A DNA stretch of 64,000 nucleotides from Acidaminobacter sp. (GCA_009881125.1 WXFH01000002.1:5411-69410), one strand, 5' to 3'. Counted from the stretch's first letter, positions 40,899 through 49,522 are shown. Notes: a model not told the origin generated them from the letters alone. Numbers and translations: made by a program.

Positions 40899-41732
40899 AT
40901 GATCCGAAGACTCACTGAAGCCGACCGCCAGACCACCCTCAGCTTCCTCCTGGAAGAACCTGAAATCAATCTTTTCGCCATAGGCGACATTGAGCGCTTC
41001 GGCTTTGACGCGCACTTCCAAACCCTCTGGGGCGACTTTGAGGCCGACACGGATCACCTTCAGGCCGTTCTCCTTCGCTACGAAAGCAACTACATTCCCT
41101 ATTTCAAAAACAATCACTATAACCCGGCCATTTTCGCCAATATCATGCTCTCAGACCCCGACTTCAGAATGCTCTCCGGCCGCCTGCCCCTGGTCCGGAG
41201 AGTCCAGGAGGCAATAGCCATAGCCACCGAAGCCCTGGAACGCCCTGAACCGGCCTATATAGAAAAGGTCACCTACTTCTGTAAATTGACAGAGGCCACC
41301 CAGCTCAGCCCAGAAAATCCAACCCAAACCATCAAAATCGCCATACCAGACGACGCCCCACGGATCCTCGATCTCATCAAAGAAATTGATGAATTCAGCG
41401 ACTCCATCACCACTACAGAGCACCGCATGCGCGAAAACATTGAAACCGGCGCCTCCCGTGTCTATTTCATCGATGACTCCACCGGCCGCCTCCTGACCGT
41501 CTCCCAGACCGCCGCCGAAAACTCCGCCTCCGCCATGATCGTGGGCGTCGCCACCCGCCCAGACCACCGCGCCCAAGGCCTGATGAGCGCTTGCCTCTCC
41601 AGCCTCTGCCGCGACCTCCTCGGGGAAGGCAAAACCCTCTGCCTTTTCTACGACAACCCCCGCGCCGGCTCAGTCTACCACCGCCTGGGCTTCGACACCA
41701 TTGACCAGTGGCTCATGCTGATCAAACGTTAA
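40899..41732 (+). CDS. GNAT family N-acetyltransferase
   Basis: A 277-residue protein. The C-terminal half holds the acetyl-CoA site in VGVATRPDHRAQGLMSACLSSLC, followed by LFYDNPRAGSVYHRLGF, the classic motif B end of GNAT enzymes. The N-terminal half (RRLTEADRQTTLSFLLEEP, FAIGDIERFGF) is a degenerate second GNAT fold, as in two-domain members. The acetyl acceptor is unknown. It is possibly co-transcribed with the upstream riboswitch-controlled gene. Confidence 0.87.
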   Translation: MIRRLTEADRQTTLSFLLEEPEINLFAIGDIERFGFDAHFQTLWGDFEADTDHLQAVLLRYESNYIPYFKNNHYNPAIFANIMLSDPDFRMLSGRLPLVRRVQEAIAIATEALERPEPAYIEKVTYFCKLTEATQLSPENPTQTIKIAIPDDAPRILDLIKEIDEFSDSITTTEHRMRENIETGASRVYFIDDSTGRLLTVSQTAAENSASAMIVGVATRPDHRAQGLMSACLSSLCRDLLGEGKTLCLFYDNPRAGSVYHRLGFDTIDQWLMLIKR

Positions 41733-41852
41733 TCATTTCTTAATTGTATTTATTTCACCCTTGGGGTATAGTGGTGCTATAATCCAGTTGAGAATGGGTA
41801 TCATCTAACCAAACCTAGCTCAACACCCCAATAAGAAAAGTGGTGAAACCTC

Positions 41853-42263
41853 ATGCAAACATCCAAAAACCTAAAGAAGCTTCTGCCGATGGTCACCTTA
41901 ACCCTCCTCCTCACCGCCGCAGCAACCCTCTCAGCATGTGCACCGGCTGTAGAACCACCTGCCACGCCACCTGCCGCAGAAACCCCGGCAGCACCAACTC
42001 TCCCGCAAGCTCAGGAGAAAATTTTTGAACAGGCGGGGTCAGACCCGTGGCGCGACTACAGCTTCGAACCTGCCTCGCTTCAGACTTGGATCAACGAAGA
42101 GGGCGACGAAATCCTGGATGTCTGGGTCCGAATAGACTACAAAAACAACCCTGGCACCGCGGTTAGAGATGAACAGCAGTGGCACATCGATTTCAAGAAT
42201 AACCGCTACAAAGTCTCTGACAGCTTCGCCTATGACGCCGAGGGCAACTTCTGCGAAACGTGA
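41853..42263 (+). CDS. Lipoprotein of unknown function, ending at an in-frame UGA
   Basis: Exported protein with signal peptide and lipobox (LLLTAAATLSAC, then APAVEPP), a Pro/Ala linker and a soluble domain with repeated charged strands (DEILDVWVRIDYKNN, QQWHIDFKNNRYKV). The reading frame stops at TGA 42261-42263 after FCET but stays open in the same frame for 31 more sense codons to TAA 42357. The terminator follows that second stop, not the first. Either the TGA is a recent nonsense change or it is read as selenocysteine (the result would be a Cys-x-x-Sec motif). A 9-mer copy lies in the signal-peptide region. Confidence 0.72.
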   Translation: MQTSKNLKKLLPMVTLTLLLTAAATLSACAPAVEPPATPPAAETPAAPTLPQAQEKIFEQAGSDPWRDYSFEPASLQTWINEEGDEILDVWVRIDYKNNPGTAVRDEQQWHIDFKNNRYKVSDSFAYDAEGNFCET

Positions 42264-42359
42264 CACCTCGCTTATGAGGATGTCTCGTGGAGAGATCCGG
42301 TGGAAGGCAGTCCAGGCTTTATTGTACTGACTGCGGTAAAAGAGTACGTAGGGAAATAA
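42261..42359 (+). other. In-frame extension beyond the UGA of the lipoprotein gene
   Basis: After the TGA the same frame reads HLAYEDVSWRDPVEGSPG and then FIVLTAVKEYVGK before TAA. This is protein-like sequence in normal local codon use. A small hairpin (42279-42295, arms around GTG) lies about 20 bases after the TGA, roughly where bacterial SECIS elements sit; its match to one is weak. Confidence 0.6.
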
Positions 42360-42363
42360 TTCA

Positions 42364-42416
42364 AAGGAGGGGCGACAATGGCGGCGGCAGCCGCTGTTGT
42401 CGCTTCCTTTTTTTAA
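42364..42416 (+). terminator. Terminator of the lipoprotein gene
   Basis: AAAGGAGG / CTTCCTTT outer arms with CGACAA / TTGTCG and GCGGC / GCCGC inner pairs, then seven T. It starts 5 bases after the second stop (42359). Confidence 0.8.
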
Positions 42417-42426
42417 AAGGAAAATA

Positions 42427-42480
42427 AAGGCCCACAGATCTCAGCGCCTCTTATGCGCGCTGGGATCTGTGGGCCTTCAT
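42427..42480. terminator. Long inverted repeat, bidirectional terminator
   Basis: About 21-bp arms (AAGGCCCACAGATC / GATCTGTGGGCCTT plus CAGCGC / GCGCTG) between the lipoprotein gene and the minus-strand DUF234 ATPase gene. Confidence 0.75.
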
Positions 42481-42521
42481 TTGAAAAAATCCATTATAAC
42501 ATTTAAGTCATTCAAAAATTT

Positions 42522-43925
42522 TCAACTTTCCACCACATCCAAAAACAGATTGTCCAATTGAATCAACCTAATATTGGATTGTTCTTTGCTCTTTTCAATC
42601 AGTTGCTTCGTGAAACCACTTTTCGAGAACAGATAATAATATTTATTTTCGTGCGCAAACATAAGACTTCTTTCTACCAGCAAATTTAACGTTTTTACGT
42701 CCATTAGGTCATTTTTGAATTTGCACTCGCCAAAGATGACGGCATCTCTTCCAAGGGCAATTAAATCAATTTCATCCTGCTTTTGCTTAATGGGATTGTT
42801 TCCCCACCATCGGCCAATGTTTTCAATGGTGAATGGCAATTTGGACTGATGGTCCATTCGCAGCAAATATTCCATGCAAACAGTTTCAAAGGCGCTTCCT
42901 AAGAATGTACTGAGTTCAGGGAGTATTTTCTCCTCATAAACATAACGGCTTTTGTCGCGTTCGATCAAACTTTTATTAGGATAGACAAACCTATAGATGA
43001 ATTTAAACAATAAGTCATTCACTCTGTAAATCGTATTTTTAAATTTTTCATTAGTGATTGGAAATTCTTTTTTTAAGATATGGAGGTCTACCAAATGCAA
43101 AATGTATTTTGATAATTTGCGGCTGTCTTCACCGCTCTTTGTCGAGATTTCATTGAGTTTTGTTGCGCCTGATGAAATGGCTTCAATGATTGCATTATAA
43201 ACTGCGGGCACACGAAGCTCCTGATGCATGAGATTTTTTGGTTCATCATATAAATAGGCACTGGTATCCAAAATGTGTTCAATAATATTTTCTGGCAGAC
43301 TTAGTGAAGCATCAAATTTATTCAGATACTGGGGGATGCCGCCTAAGAGACAATAAGTCTTGACCTTGTCTTCATAGGTGTAATTCGGGAAAAACTTCGC
43401 GGCGTCAAAATAATCGAGAGGTTGTACATGCATCTGAGCGGTTTTTCTCCCGAAAAGCGGACTCTTCTCTGAAATGACTTCATTTTCAATGAAACTGATC
43501 GATGAACCGCATGCTATCAAGAACAAATTTGTTTTTGAAAGGGTATGATCAATCACATGCTGAAGCGTCGATAAAAAGCTTGGATTACTTTGGGCAATAT
43601 AGGGCAGCTCATCAATAACGACAACGATCCTTTGATCTGAAGCAATTTCAGCGATGAACTTAAAAGCGTGATCCCATTTATCGAAGTCGGGGATATACTT
43701 AAATTGCGGATAGTGTTCTCTAATGGCATCTGTAAATTTTGACAAGTTTAGTTTGTCATTATTCTCCTCTGCGGAGAAGAAGATGGCCTCTTTATTTTTG
43801 ATGAATTCGGTTAACAACCTTGTTTTACCAATTCTGCGGCGTCCAAACATTATCATGAATTCGAATTTATTTGTTTTGTATAGCTTTTCAAGCTTCGTTA
43901 ATTCGTTTGTCCTTCCAATAAACAA
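42522..43925 (-). CDS. DUF234-type DEXX-box ATPase
   Basis: A 467-residue archaeal-type P-loop ATPase. Walker A is in FGRRRIGKTRLL, Walker B in VVVIDELPYIA; GSSISFIENEV and GGIPQYLNKFD are family marks. The C-terminal third has the DUF234/PD-(D/E)XK-like core QKQDEIDLIALGRDAVIFGECKFKN, with Asp, Glu and Lys in nuclease-like order. The annotated function of this family is unclear; many members lie on mobile or defence islands. I chose TTG 43925, giving FIGRTNEL as in relatives, with AAGGGG 10 bases upstream; a TTG at 43943 has no such site. AT-rich compared with its left neighbours. One 9-mer copy. Confidence 0.85.
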   Translation of the reverse strand: MFIGRTNELTKLEKLYKTNKFEFMIMFGRRRIGKTRLLTEFIKNKEAIFFSAEENNDKLNLSKFTDAIREHYPQFKYIPDFDKWDHAFKFIAEIASDQRIVVVIDELPYIAQSNPSFLSTLQHVIDHTLSKTNLFLIACGSSISFIENEVISEKSPLFGRKTAQMHVQPLDYFDAAKFFPNYTYEDKVKTYCLLGGIPQYLNKFDASLSLPENIIEHILDTSAYLYDEPKNLMHQELRVPAVYNAIIEAISSGATKLNEISTKSGEDSRKLSKYILHLVDLHILKKEFPITNEKFKNTIYRVNDLLFKFIYRFVYPNKSLIERDKSRYVYEEKILPELSTFLGSAFETVCMEYLLRMDHQSKLPFTIENIGRWWGNNPIKQKQDEIDLIALGRDAVIFGECKFKNDLMDVKTLNLLVERSLMFAHENKYYYLFSKSGFTKQLIEKSKEQSNIRLIQLDNLFLDVVES

Positions 43926-43965
43926 GTGGCTCAGCCCCTTCAAGAATTGCTTCGATGGTCACATA

Positions 43966-44010
43966 ACTACTCATAAGTTGACTACTCATGAGTTGACTAC
44001 TCGTAAGTAG
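43966..44010 (-). repeat. Three 15-bp direct repeats upstream of the DUF234 ATPase
   Basis: ACTACTCATAAGTTG, ACTACTCATGAGTTG and ACTACTCGTAAGTAG follow one another without gaps; each has an inverted centre (ACTCATGAGT type). The position, 41 bases upstream of the start, fits an operator array or a structured leader. Confidence 0.6.
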
Positions 44011-44133
44011 TTAATATAATTCTATCACAAAATTGCATTCTTTCAAGTCTGTTTGACCTTCCCTTTTATGGAGGGAAACTATATTAATAGTACTTAACAA
44101 ATCAAAACCCGAATCCATCCAAGAGGTGAGTCT

Positions 44134-44513
44134 ATGTACACGCAAGATCTCGACGACTACCTTTCCATCCGGCACGACAACGGCGCAAACTTCTGGATCA
44201 CTGGACTGTCCGCGTCCCAACGGGACCCTGCCATCTTGGCATAGGCGCGCAGTATATGAAAGTTGAATATCCCTTCCTCCGCTACAACATGTTCTATACC
44301 ACTTACGTCCTTTCTTACTATAAAGCAGCTAAGCATGATCCCCGTTTTCTCGAGATGCTGGATGCCCTCCGCGGAAAGCTGGTCGACAAAGGTCAGCTGA
44401 TTGTTGAACGCCCACATGCAAAGCTGGCAAAACTCAAGTTCTGCAAGATGGGTGATCCTTCGGAGATGGCTACCGGGCGGTATGGGGAGATTATGTTTAA
44501 TTTAAAGCAATAA
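44134..44513 (+). pseudogene. Remnant of a squalene-cyclase/prenyltransferase-like gene
   Basis: An N-terminal piece (44134-44243, MYTQDLDDYLSIRHDNGANF, GAGGTGAG upstream) is broken by a stop and frame change. A C-terminal piece (44256-44513) reads VEYPFLRYNMFYTTYVLSYY, then VERPHAKLAKLKFCKMGDPSE. The C-terminal part recalls proteins annotated as prenyltransferase or NifH-like in Clostridia; the middle is missing. The break carries a single 24-bp-array unit (GTCCGCGTCCC, 44208). I read this as a gene destroyed by deletion at or around a repeat insertion. Confidence 0.5.
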
Positions 44514-44647
44514 TGTTTTTGCCGATGGTTCCTCCAACGCACACCATCCCAAGATATTCGATGTAATGTCAAAAAGAGTCATCCTCTATACGCTGCCTCT
44601 CTTTGCATTATAAAATTATAAAATTGCAAACATAAACAGATTTTGTG

Positions 44648-44675
44648 TTTACAATAGCAATTCGAGTGATATAAT
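44648..44675 (+). promoter_or_regulatory. Promoter of the AAA ATPase pair
   Basis: TTTACA (44648-44653), 16 bp, TATAAT (44670-44675), 19 bases before the ATG. Confidence 0.6.
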
Positions 44676-44693
44676 TAAATTGGAGGTGAGACT

Positions 44694-45827
44694 ATGAAGC
44701 TGCTTAAAATTGAATTTGAAAACATTGGAATCTTTGAAAAAGGGTTTACAATCGATTTAACTGCCGCGGATAGAGTGACTGAATCCAGTCAAGTTGCCAA
44801 TATATATAGGTCAATTTACTCACAGAATGTAGTGGCCGTAACAGGTCCAAATGCTTCAGGCAAAACCTCACTTTTAAAACTTCTTAGACTGGCATTTAAA
44901 ATAGTAATTCATAACGCAGGACTTGATGATATTGGCCCTATTAGTGGCGTTATTAATGATGGAACGATCATGAAAGTTGACTTTTATAATGAAGATATTT
45001 TTTATCGATTGATCTCAACTATAGGCATACAGGACCAATTGCAGGACAATAAGTATTATTTCAAAGATGAGATTGTTTATTCAAAAGTTAAATCGGAAGT
45101 AAGAAATAAGGAAAGCGTCAATGAATTTGAGAAAATCCTTTTAAGAAGAAGTGATGTAACAAATAACAAAAATAACTTTTTAAAACCACAAGACAGTATC
45201 GTATCGATCTATACTCGAAACGATGTCATTTATAGAGATACCATTAGCGCGACGAATATCAATATTTACCATAATAGAGGGAATGACATCATGCCCTTTG
45301 TCAATTTGTTTGATAACAGCATCGAATTTATTAAGTCAAACAATGAAGAATGTGAGATCAAATTTAAGAATAAAGATAAACAGTATACAACCAACATTTT
45401 TGAAACTGAAAATTATTTGTCTTCCGGCACAATAAAAGGAAGCAATCTTATTTTTACAATTGCATTAGTCATGAAATCCGGTGGTTATTTAATCATTGAT
45501 GAAATTGAGAATCATATACAAAAAAAACTTGTCCAGATTCTGATAGGTCTTTTTACAGACGAGGAGATCAACAGGTTCGGAGCGACTCTCATTTTCTCGA
45601 CGCACTATTCTGAGATTATAGATGTGATTGATAGAAAAGACAATATTTACGTACTTGTAAGAGATCAGGACTTCGTCAGTAAAGTCATCAGGTATTCAGA
45701 AATAGTAAATAGAAATGATATAAAGAAAAGTGAAATTCTGTTGTCGAATTATATCGACGGCACTTCGCCGAGTTATGAACTCATTAAAGACGTGAGGGAG
45801 CTATTATGCAAATTGGTGAATTCATAA
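44694..45827 (+). CDS. AAA family ATPase (AAA_15/AbiLi-like), candidate defence component
   Basis: A 377-residue SMC/ABC-like ATPase without a long coiled coil: Walker A GPNASGKTSLLKLL near the N-terminus (about residues 51-58), a signature-like YLSSGTIKGSNLI, Walker B YLIIDEIENHIQ and the switch histidine in FSTHYSEI. The layout is that of OLD-like/AAA_15 ATPases found in phage-defence pairs such as AbiL, PARIS or RloA/B systems. GGAGGTGAG precedes the ATG. It overlaps the next gene by 22 bases. Base composition is much more AT-rich than the housekeeping genes to the left, consistent with transfer. Assignment to a named system is not possible by eye. Confidence 0.8.
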   Translation: MKLLKIEFENIGIFEKGFTIDLTAADRVTESSQVANIYRSIYSQNVVAVTGPNASGKTSLLKLLRLAFKIVIHNAGLDDIGPISGVINDGTIMKVDFYNEDIFYRLISTIGIQDQLQDNKYYFKDEIVYSKVKSEVRNKESVNEFEKILLRRSDVTNNKNNFLKPQDSIVSIYTRNDVIYRDTISATNINIYHNRGNDIMPFVNLFDNSIEFIKSNNEECEIKFKNKDKQYTTNIFETENYLSSGTIKGSNLIFTIALVMKSGGYLIIDEIENHIQKKLVQILIGLFTDEEINRFGATLIFSTHYSEIIDVIDRKDNIYVLVRDQDFVSKVIRYSEIVNRNDIKKSEILLSNYIDGTSPSYELIKDVRELLCKLVNS

Positions 45828-46360
45828 GTGGGCAGTATTATGTTCTTTGTATATGCGAGGGAAGGGCAGAAGAAGACTTAATAAACTATTTGCTTGAGAA
45901 CGATCTTCTGATATTCAAAAGACAGGATCTGCTTTTTGAGAAAATCACCCGTACGAGAGCTGTTAAGAAGATTCAAGAAGAGTTCTTGAGTTTATACTTT
46001 GAAAAACCTGTCATCATAATTAGAATTGTCGACTCAAAGAATGAGAAGTTCAAATTGGATGCTGTCTATGAAGATCGCTATGAAGATAAAGTCTTTAATA
46101 TTATCACAAGACCAGAAATTGAAATTCTGATCGTTATCAAAAATGGAGATTACGGACGTTATTCAAGAAAGCATAAGTCAAAAAACAAGCCCAGTGAATT
46201 TTGCCAAGCTGAATACGGAATTAAGAATATCAAGTCTAAAGGCCGCTTTATTTGTGAGTTTGAAGGTGTAGAACAAATTATGGACGCTATAAAAACTTAT
46301 AAAAGTCTAACCAATTATAAAGAGCTCAGTTTGAGTGATCTTTTTAATAAGGACTTATGA
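45806..46360 (+). CDS. Small partner of the AAA ATPase, RloB/TOPRIM-like
   Basis: A 184-residue protein translated by overlap with the ATPase gene. The start YYVLCICEGRAEEDLINYLL resembles the EG-x-x-E strand-loop of TOPRIM or RloB-type nucleases, IIIRIVDSKNEKFKLD follows with acidic residues, and TRPEIEILIVIKNGDY recalls the NP-x-E-x-W region of RloB. The C-terminal half (CQAEYGIKNIKSKGRF) is not recognised. It is likely the effector of a two-gene defence module with the upstream ATPase; that is inference from fold-like motifs and gene order. Confidence 0.65.
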   Translation: MQIGEFISGQYYVLCICEGRAEEDLINYLLENDLLIFKRQDLLFEKITRTRAVKKIQEEFLSLYFEKPVIIIRIVDSKNEKFKLDAVYEDRYEDKVFNIITRPEIEILIVIKNGDYGRYSRKHKSKNKPSEFCQAEYGIKNIKSKGRFICEFEGVEQIMDAIKTYKSLTNYKELSLSDLFNKDL

Positions 46361-46427
46361 AGTATGAATATTTTCACCACATTACAGTATGTCTTCGAAA
46401 TCGTATTTCTCTTCACATCAAAAAACC

Positions 46428-46482
46428 AAGCGCCCCACACCCCCTTCAGCGTACTCCAGCTGAAGGGGTGTGGGGCGCTTTG
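46428..46482. terminator. Strong bidirectional terminator
   Basis: A 22-23-bp nearly perfect stem (AAGCGCCCCACACCCC / GGGGTGTGGGGCGCTT and TTCAGC / GCTGAA) with an 8-base loop. It separates the convergent ATPase pair and YibE/F gene. Confidence 0.88.
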
Positions 46483-46491
46483 ATTATATAT

Positions 46492-47718
46492 CTACTTCCC
46501 CTTCATCCCCACCGCAATCACCGCCGTGATTGGAATCGTGAGCACCAGCCCAATGGTCCCCGCCAGGGACCTAACAATCTCCGTGGCAATCAGATCCAGG
46601 TTGATAATCCTCGCCAGCGGCGTGTCATAAGCCATAAAGATCAGCAGCAGGGGAATGGAGCTCCCTGTATAAGCCAGGATCAGCGTATTGCTCATAGTCC
46701 CCATGATATCCTTGCCCACGGTCATACCCGCCGCGAATAGTGCCTTGCTTTTCAGAAGAGGATTCGCCCTGTGCACCTCGTCAATGGCAGAGGAAATCGA
46801 CATAGCCACGTCCATAACCGCCCCAAGGGCGCCCAGCAAAATCCCGGAAAACATGAGCTCTTTAAAGTTGAACACCGTCCCTTGTGGGATGTACAGCAGC
46901 ATCCCGGCTTCCTCCCCGGACAGTCCGGTCAGCCGCACCATGGAGCCCACCGTATAGGCCAGAACCCCCGCAATAATAACCCCCAGTGACGCCCCAATAA
47001 TAGCCGCGTAGCTTTTGCGCTGAAACCCACTGATCACCAGGTAAGTCACAATGTTGATGACTATCGCAATACCCACCGTAATCAAAATAGGGCTGTACCC
47101 CGCCAACAGCGCCGGCAGCAGCACCTTGTAAACCAGGGTCATGGTGATCCCCAGGGTCACAATGGTTTTCAGACCCTGCATCCCCCCAATGGCCAGCACA
47201 CACAGCAGAAAGAATCCACCCAGCCAGTAAATGTAGGTATCCCGCACATAGTCCGAGACATAGACCACATAATCCCCTGAGTCCGGGTACTCCTCAATGT
47301 GCACCATGACCTTGTCGCCCTCTGACACCGGCAGCTCATAAATCGAGTTGCCGCTTAGAACATTGATGGTCTCCGTAATCTGACCCTTGAATTTCCCCGT
47401 CAGGATCTCCAGCTGCACAGTTTGCTCCAGCGTAATTTGCTCCTCCGGAGCAGGGGTCCGCTCCACTACAGACAGCACCCGGGCTTTCTCGGAGTGCGTA
47501 ATATAGTCCTCGTCCACCTCAGGCACTTCCGCCATGTCTTCCTCTAACTGCACTTCTTCAGAGATTTCGCCGATGGTCCCTGTGTCAGACACCGCACCCT
47601 CATCACTGGCGCTGTCCGCCCAAACGCTGCTCATTCCAAAGGGAACAGTCAGCATCAGCGCCAACAGCATAGCGATACCAATTGTTCTATAACTTTTAAA
47701 TTTTAAGCTTCTTCGCAT
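46492..47718 (-). CDS. YibE/F family membrane protein
   Basis: A 408-residue protein: N-terminal signal-like segment (IGIAMLLALMLTVPFGM), an acidic linker, an extracytoplasmic beta domain (AEEQITLEQTVQLEILTGKF-like, ELPVSEGDKVMVHIEEY) and about eight TM segments. Family landmarks are VTLGITMTLVYKVLLPALLAG, GALGAVMDVAMSISSAIDEV and GKDIMGTMSNTLILAYTGSSIP in two parts. Members are reported beside cation or stress genes but their transport function is unproven. ATG 47718 has GAGGTG 8 bases upstream. The acidic linker contains one 9-mer copy. Confidence 0.9.
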   Translation of the reverse strand: MRRSLKFKSYRTIGIAMLLALMLTVPFGMSSVWADSASDEGAVSDTGTIGEISEEVQLEEDMAEVPEVDEDYITHSEKARVLSVVERTPAPEEQITLEQTVQLEILTGKFKGQITETINVLSGNSIYELPVSEGDKVMVHIEEYPDSGDYVVYVSDYVRDTYIYWLGGFFLLCVLAIGGMQGLKTIVTLGITMTLVYKVLLPALLAGYSPILITVGIAIVINIVTYLVISGFQRKSYAAIIGASLGVIIAGVLAYTVGSMVRLTGLSGEEAGMLLYIPQGTVFNFKELMFSGILLGALGAVMDVAMSISSAIDEVHRANPLLKSKALFAAGMTVGKDIMGTMSNTLILAYTGSSIPLLLIFMAYDTPLARIINLDLIATEIVRSLAGTIGLVLTIPITAVIAVGMKGK

Positions 47719-48110
47719 AAACTGCCACCTCACAATGCTTATAGTGTACCATCAGACCCCCTTTTGACACAAGGCGGATGGCACATTGTTACCCCTTCTT
47801 AAGAGACTTGGAAACCCTTATGAAATTTCTTAAGAATTTCCATTAAATGTTATGTAAATATAAGGATTAAATAATAGTAAATCCCTAAAAACTTCTTTAC
47901 ACAGTGTATATTTTTAGATACAATCCTTTGGGGAAGGAAATTTATCCCAGTTTTATGTCAACGACTGCGACTTCGGATCCAGGGAGGTGATCCAGCGTCA
48001 ATCCAGTACCGGTTGGGTATAAAAGAGCGCTTCAAATGACAATTGAGACGGGCACACAGTAATGTAAACAACAACCACTTTAGCAATCATCGCAGAAGGA
48101 GTGGCACTAC
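47719..48110 (+). other. Promoter and leader before the SLH protein gene
   Basis: TTTACA (47896-47901), 17 bp and TACAAT (47919-47924) form a good promoter. The leader of about 180 bases contains GGATCC-AGGGAGGT-GATCC and other inverted stretches but no riboswitch that I recognise. AGAAGGAG is 9-10 bases before the ATG. Confidence 0.55.
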
Positions 48111-49406
48111 ATGAAGGCTAGCCGTCAAAACAAAACGAGAAACCTATTGTCCATGCTGTTAAGTTTAATCTTGATTTTTGGAAGCGCCTCTTTCAGTACA
48201 AGTTTAGCCGCAAGCGCCGCACAGTCGACGCACTGGGTCAAGCAGTCACCTGGCATAACACAGGAATGGCACCCTTTGATTGATGAATTCGAGTCCCTTG
48301 GTCTGCTGGACGCGCCTATGACGCGGGGGGCTTTTGAAATCCTCATTCAGAACAGCTTTGAGGGTCTTGAAGCCTTTGAAATTACGGCGGGTTCAAGCGA
48401 AAGCCGGGAAGTCACCAAAACGTACTATGTCACAAGAATGGAAGGCGCCTTTTATCTTCATCATCTTATGAAAGCCGAAAGGATCATGGAACAGCAGCTT
48501 TATACGGATCAGCCGGATATTCCATCATGGGCTCTTGAATCCGTCCTGGGCATGACTCAGAAGGGGATCTTTAAAGGCTTCCCGGACGGATCCTTTAAAA
48601 GCCGCCAGTGGCTTACCCATGCCGAAGCCATCTGTCTGGTGGCAAAATCTCAGCTGCAGTGGATGAGAGAAGGATTGACGGCCGTAGTGCCAACACCGGC
48701 GCCACTGGGAGAGCCGGTAGTCACCGTACCGGAGCCACAGCCTGAACCACAGCCTGAACCTGATCCGGACCAAACCCCACAACCGGAACCTCCTGTCACT
48801 ACTGAGCCTCCGGTTGTCTCTGAGCCTCCGGCTGATACAGAACCAGCCGAAACGCCGGAAGAGCCTGCAGAACCTGTTGAGCCAGTGATTGAAGCGCCTC
48901 AGCCGGATCCGGTCCCACAACCGGAAGACCCGCAGCCAACGGATCCTCAGCCCGAAAATCCACAGCCCGTAGATCCGTTGCCGGAAGAGCCGCAAACTGA
49001 AGACCCTCAGCCACAGGTACCTGAGGCAAAACCAACCCACACCGCAGAAATCCTGATGCTCCTGCCGGAGGGCAAAACGCACTATGCTTACGTTCCCATT
49101 GAGCTTTATCTGATAGATCCGGATCTCAACACAGATCCAAACGTCGTTGAGACGGCTGAGGTCTTGATGTTTTCCTACGACCAATTCGAAAGCGTCATCA
49201 CAATGACAGAAATCAGTGCGGACAGCGATCATTTCCTGGCCTGGATTACACCGGTCTTTGAACCGGGGGAGGATCCATTTGAGTTCAGAGTATGTGAGTT
49301 CTATACCATTGGAGCTTACATCGATTATTATGATCCGGTGAATGCGGATGGCGTAACTAATTATTTTAGGTCCATGTCCTTTGATGTGCAGCCGTTTGAG
49401 GATTAG
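48111..49406 (+). CDS. SLH-domain protein with a proline-rich repeat region
   Basis: A 431-residue exported protein. A signal peptide (LLSMLLSLILIFGSASFS) is followed by a region with one clear SLH-like motif (LGMTQKGIFKGFPDGSFKSR, then LTHAEAICLV) and a weaker one before it. A 100-residue Pro/Glu/Gln region follows (PEPQPEPQPEPDPDQTPQPE and similar, up to about residue 305), then a C-terminal domain of about 120 residues (AEILMLLPEGKTHYAYVPIE) not recognised. SLH modules hold proteins to the secondary cell-wall polymer. Monocistronic. Confidence 0.82.
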   Translation: MKASRQNKTRNLLSMLLSLILIFGSASFSTSLAASAAQSTHWVKQSPGITQEWHPLIDEFESLGLLDAPMTRGAFEILIQNSFEGLEAFEITAGSSESREVTKTYYVTRMEGAFYLHHLMKAERIMEQQLYTDQPDIPSWALESVLGMTQKGIFKGFPDGSFKSRQWLTHAEAICLVAKSQLQWMREGLTAVVPTPAPLGEPVVTVPEPQPEPQPEPDPDQTPQPEPPVTTEPPVVSEPPADTEPAETPEEPAEPVEPVIEAPQPDPVPQPEDPQPTDPQPENPQPVDPLPEEPQTEDPQPQVPEAKPTHTAEILMLLPEGKTHYAYVPIELYLIDPDLNTDPNVVETAEVLMFSYDQFESVITMTEISADSDHFLAWITPVFEPGEDPFEFRVCEFYTIGAYIDYYDPVNADGVTNYFRSMSFDVQPFED

Positions 49407-49522
49407 TAGCACATTCCGGAAATAACTGTGCAATAAAAAATGATTTATAAGCCTGAATATTGCCAGCAGGTTTTACGTTCTTTTGCATAGATATTTCAAG
49501 AATGTTGTATTAGTTAATGCAA

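Noticed and set aside
46357..46740. Plus-strand frame running through the terminator into the YibE/F gene
   Set aside because: It reads through a 22-bp terminator stem and is antisense to a well-supported membrane protein gene.
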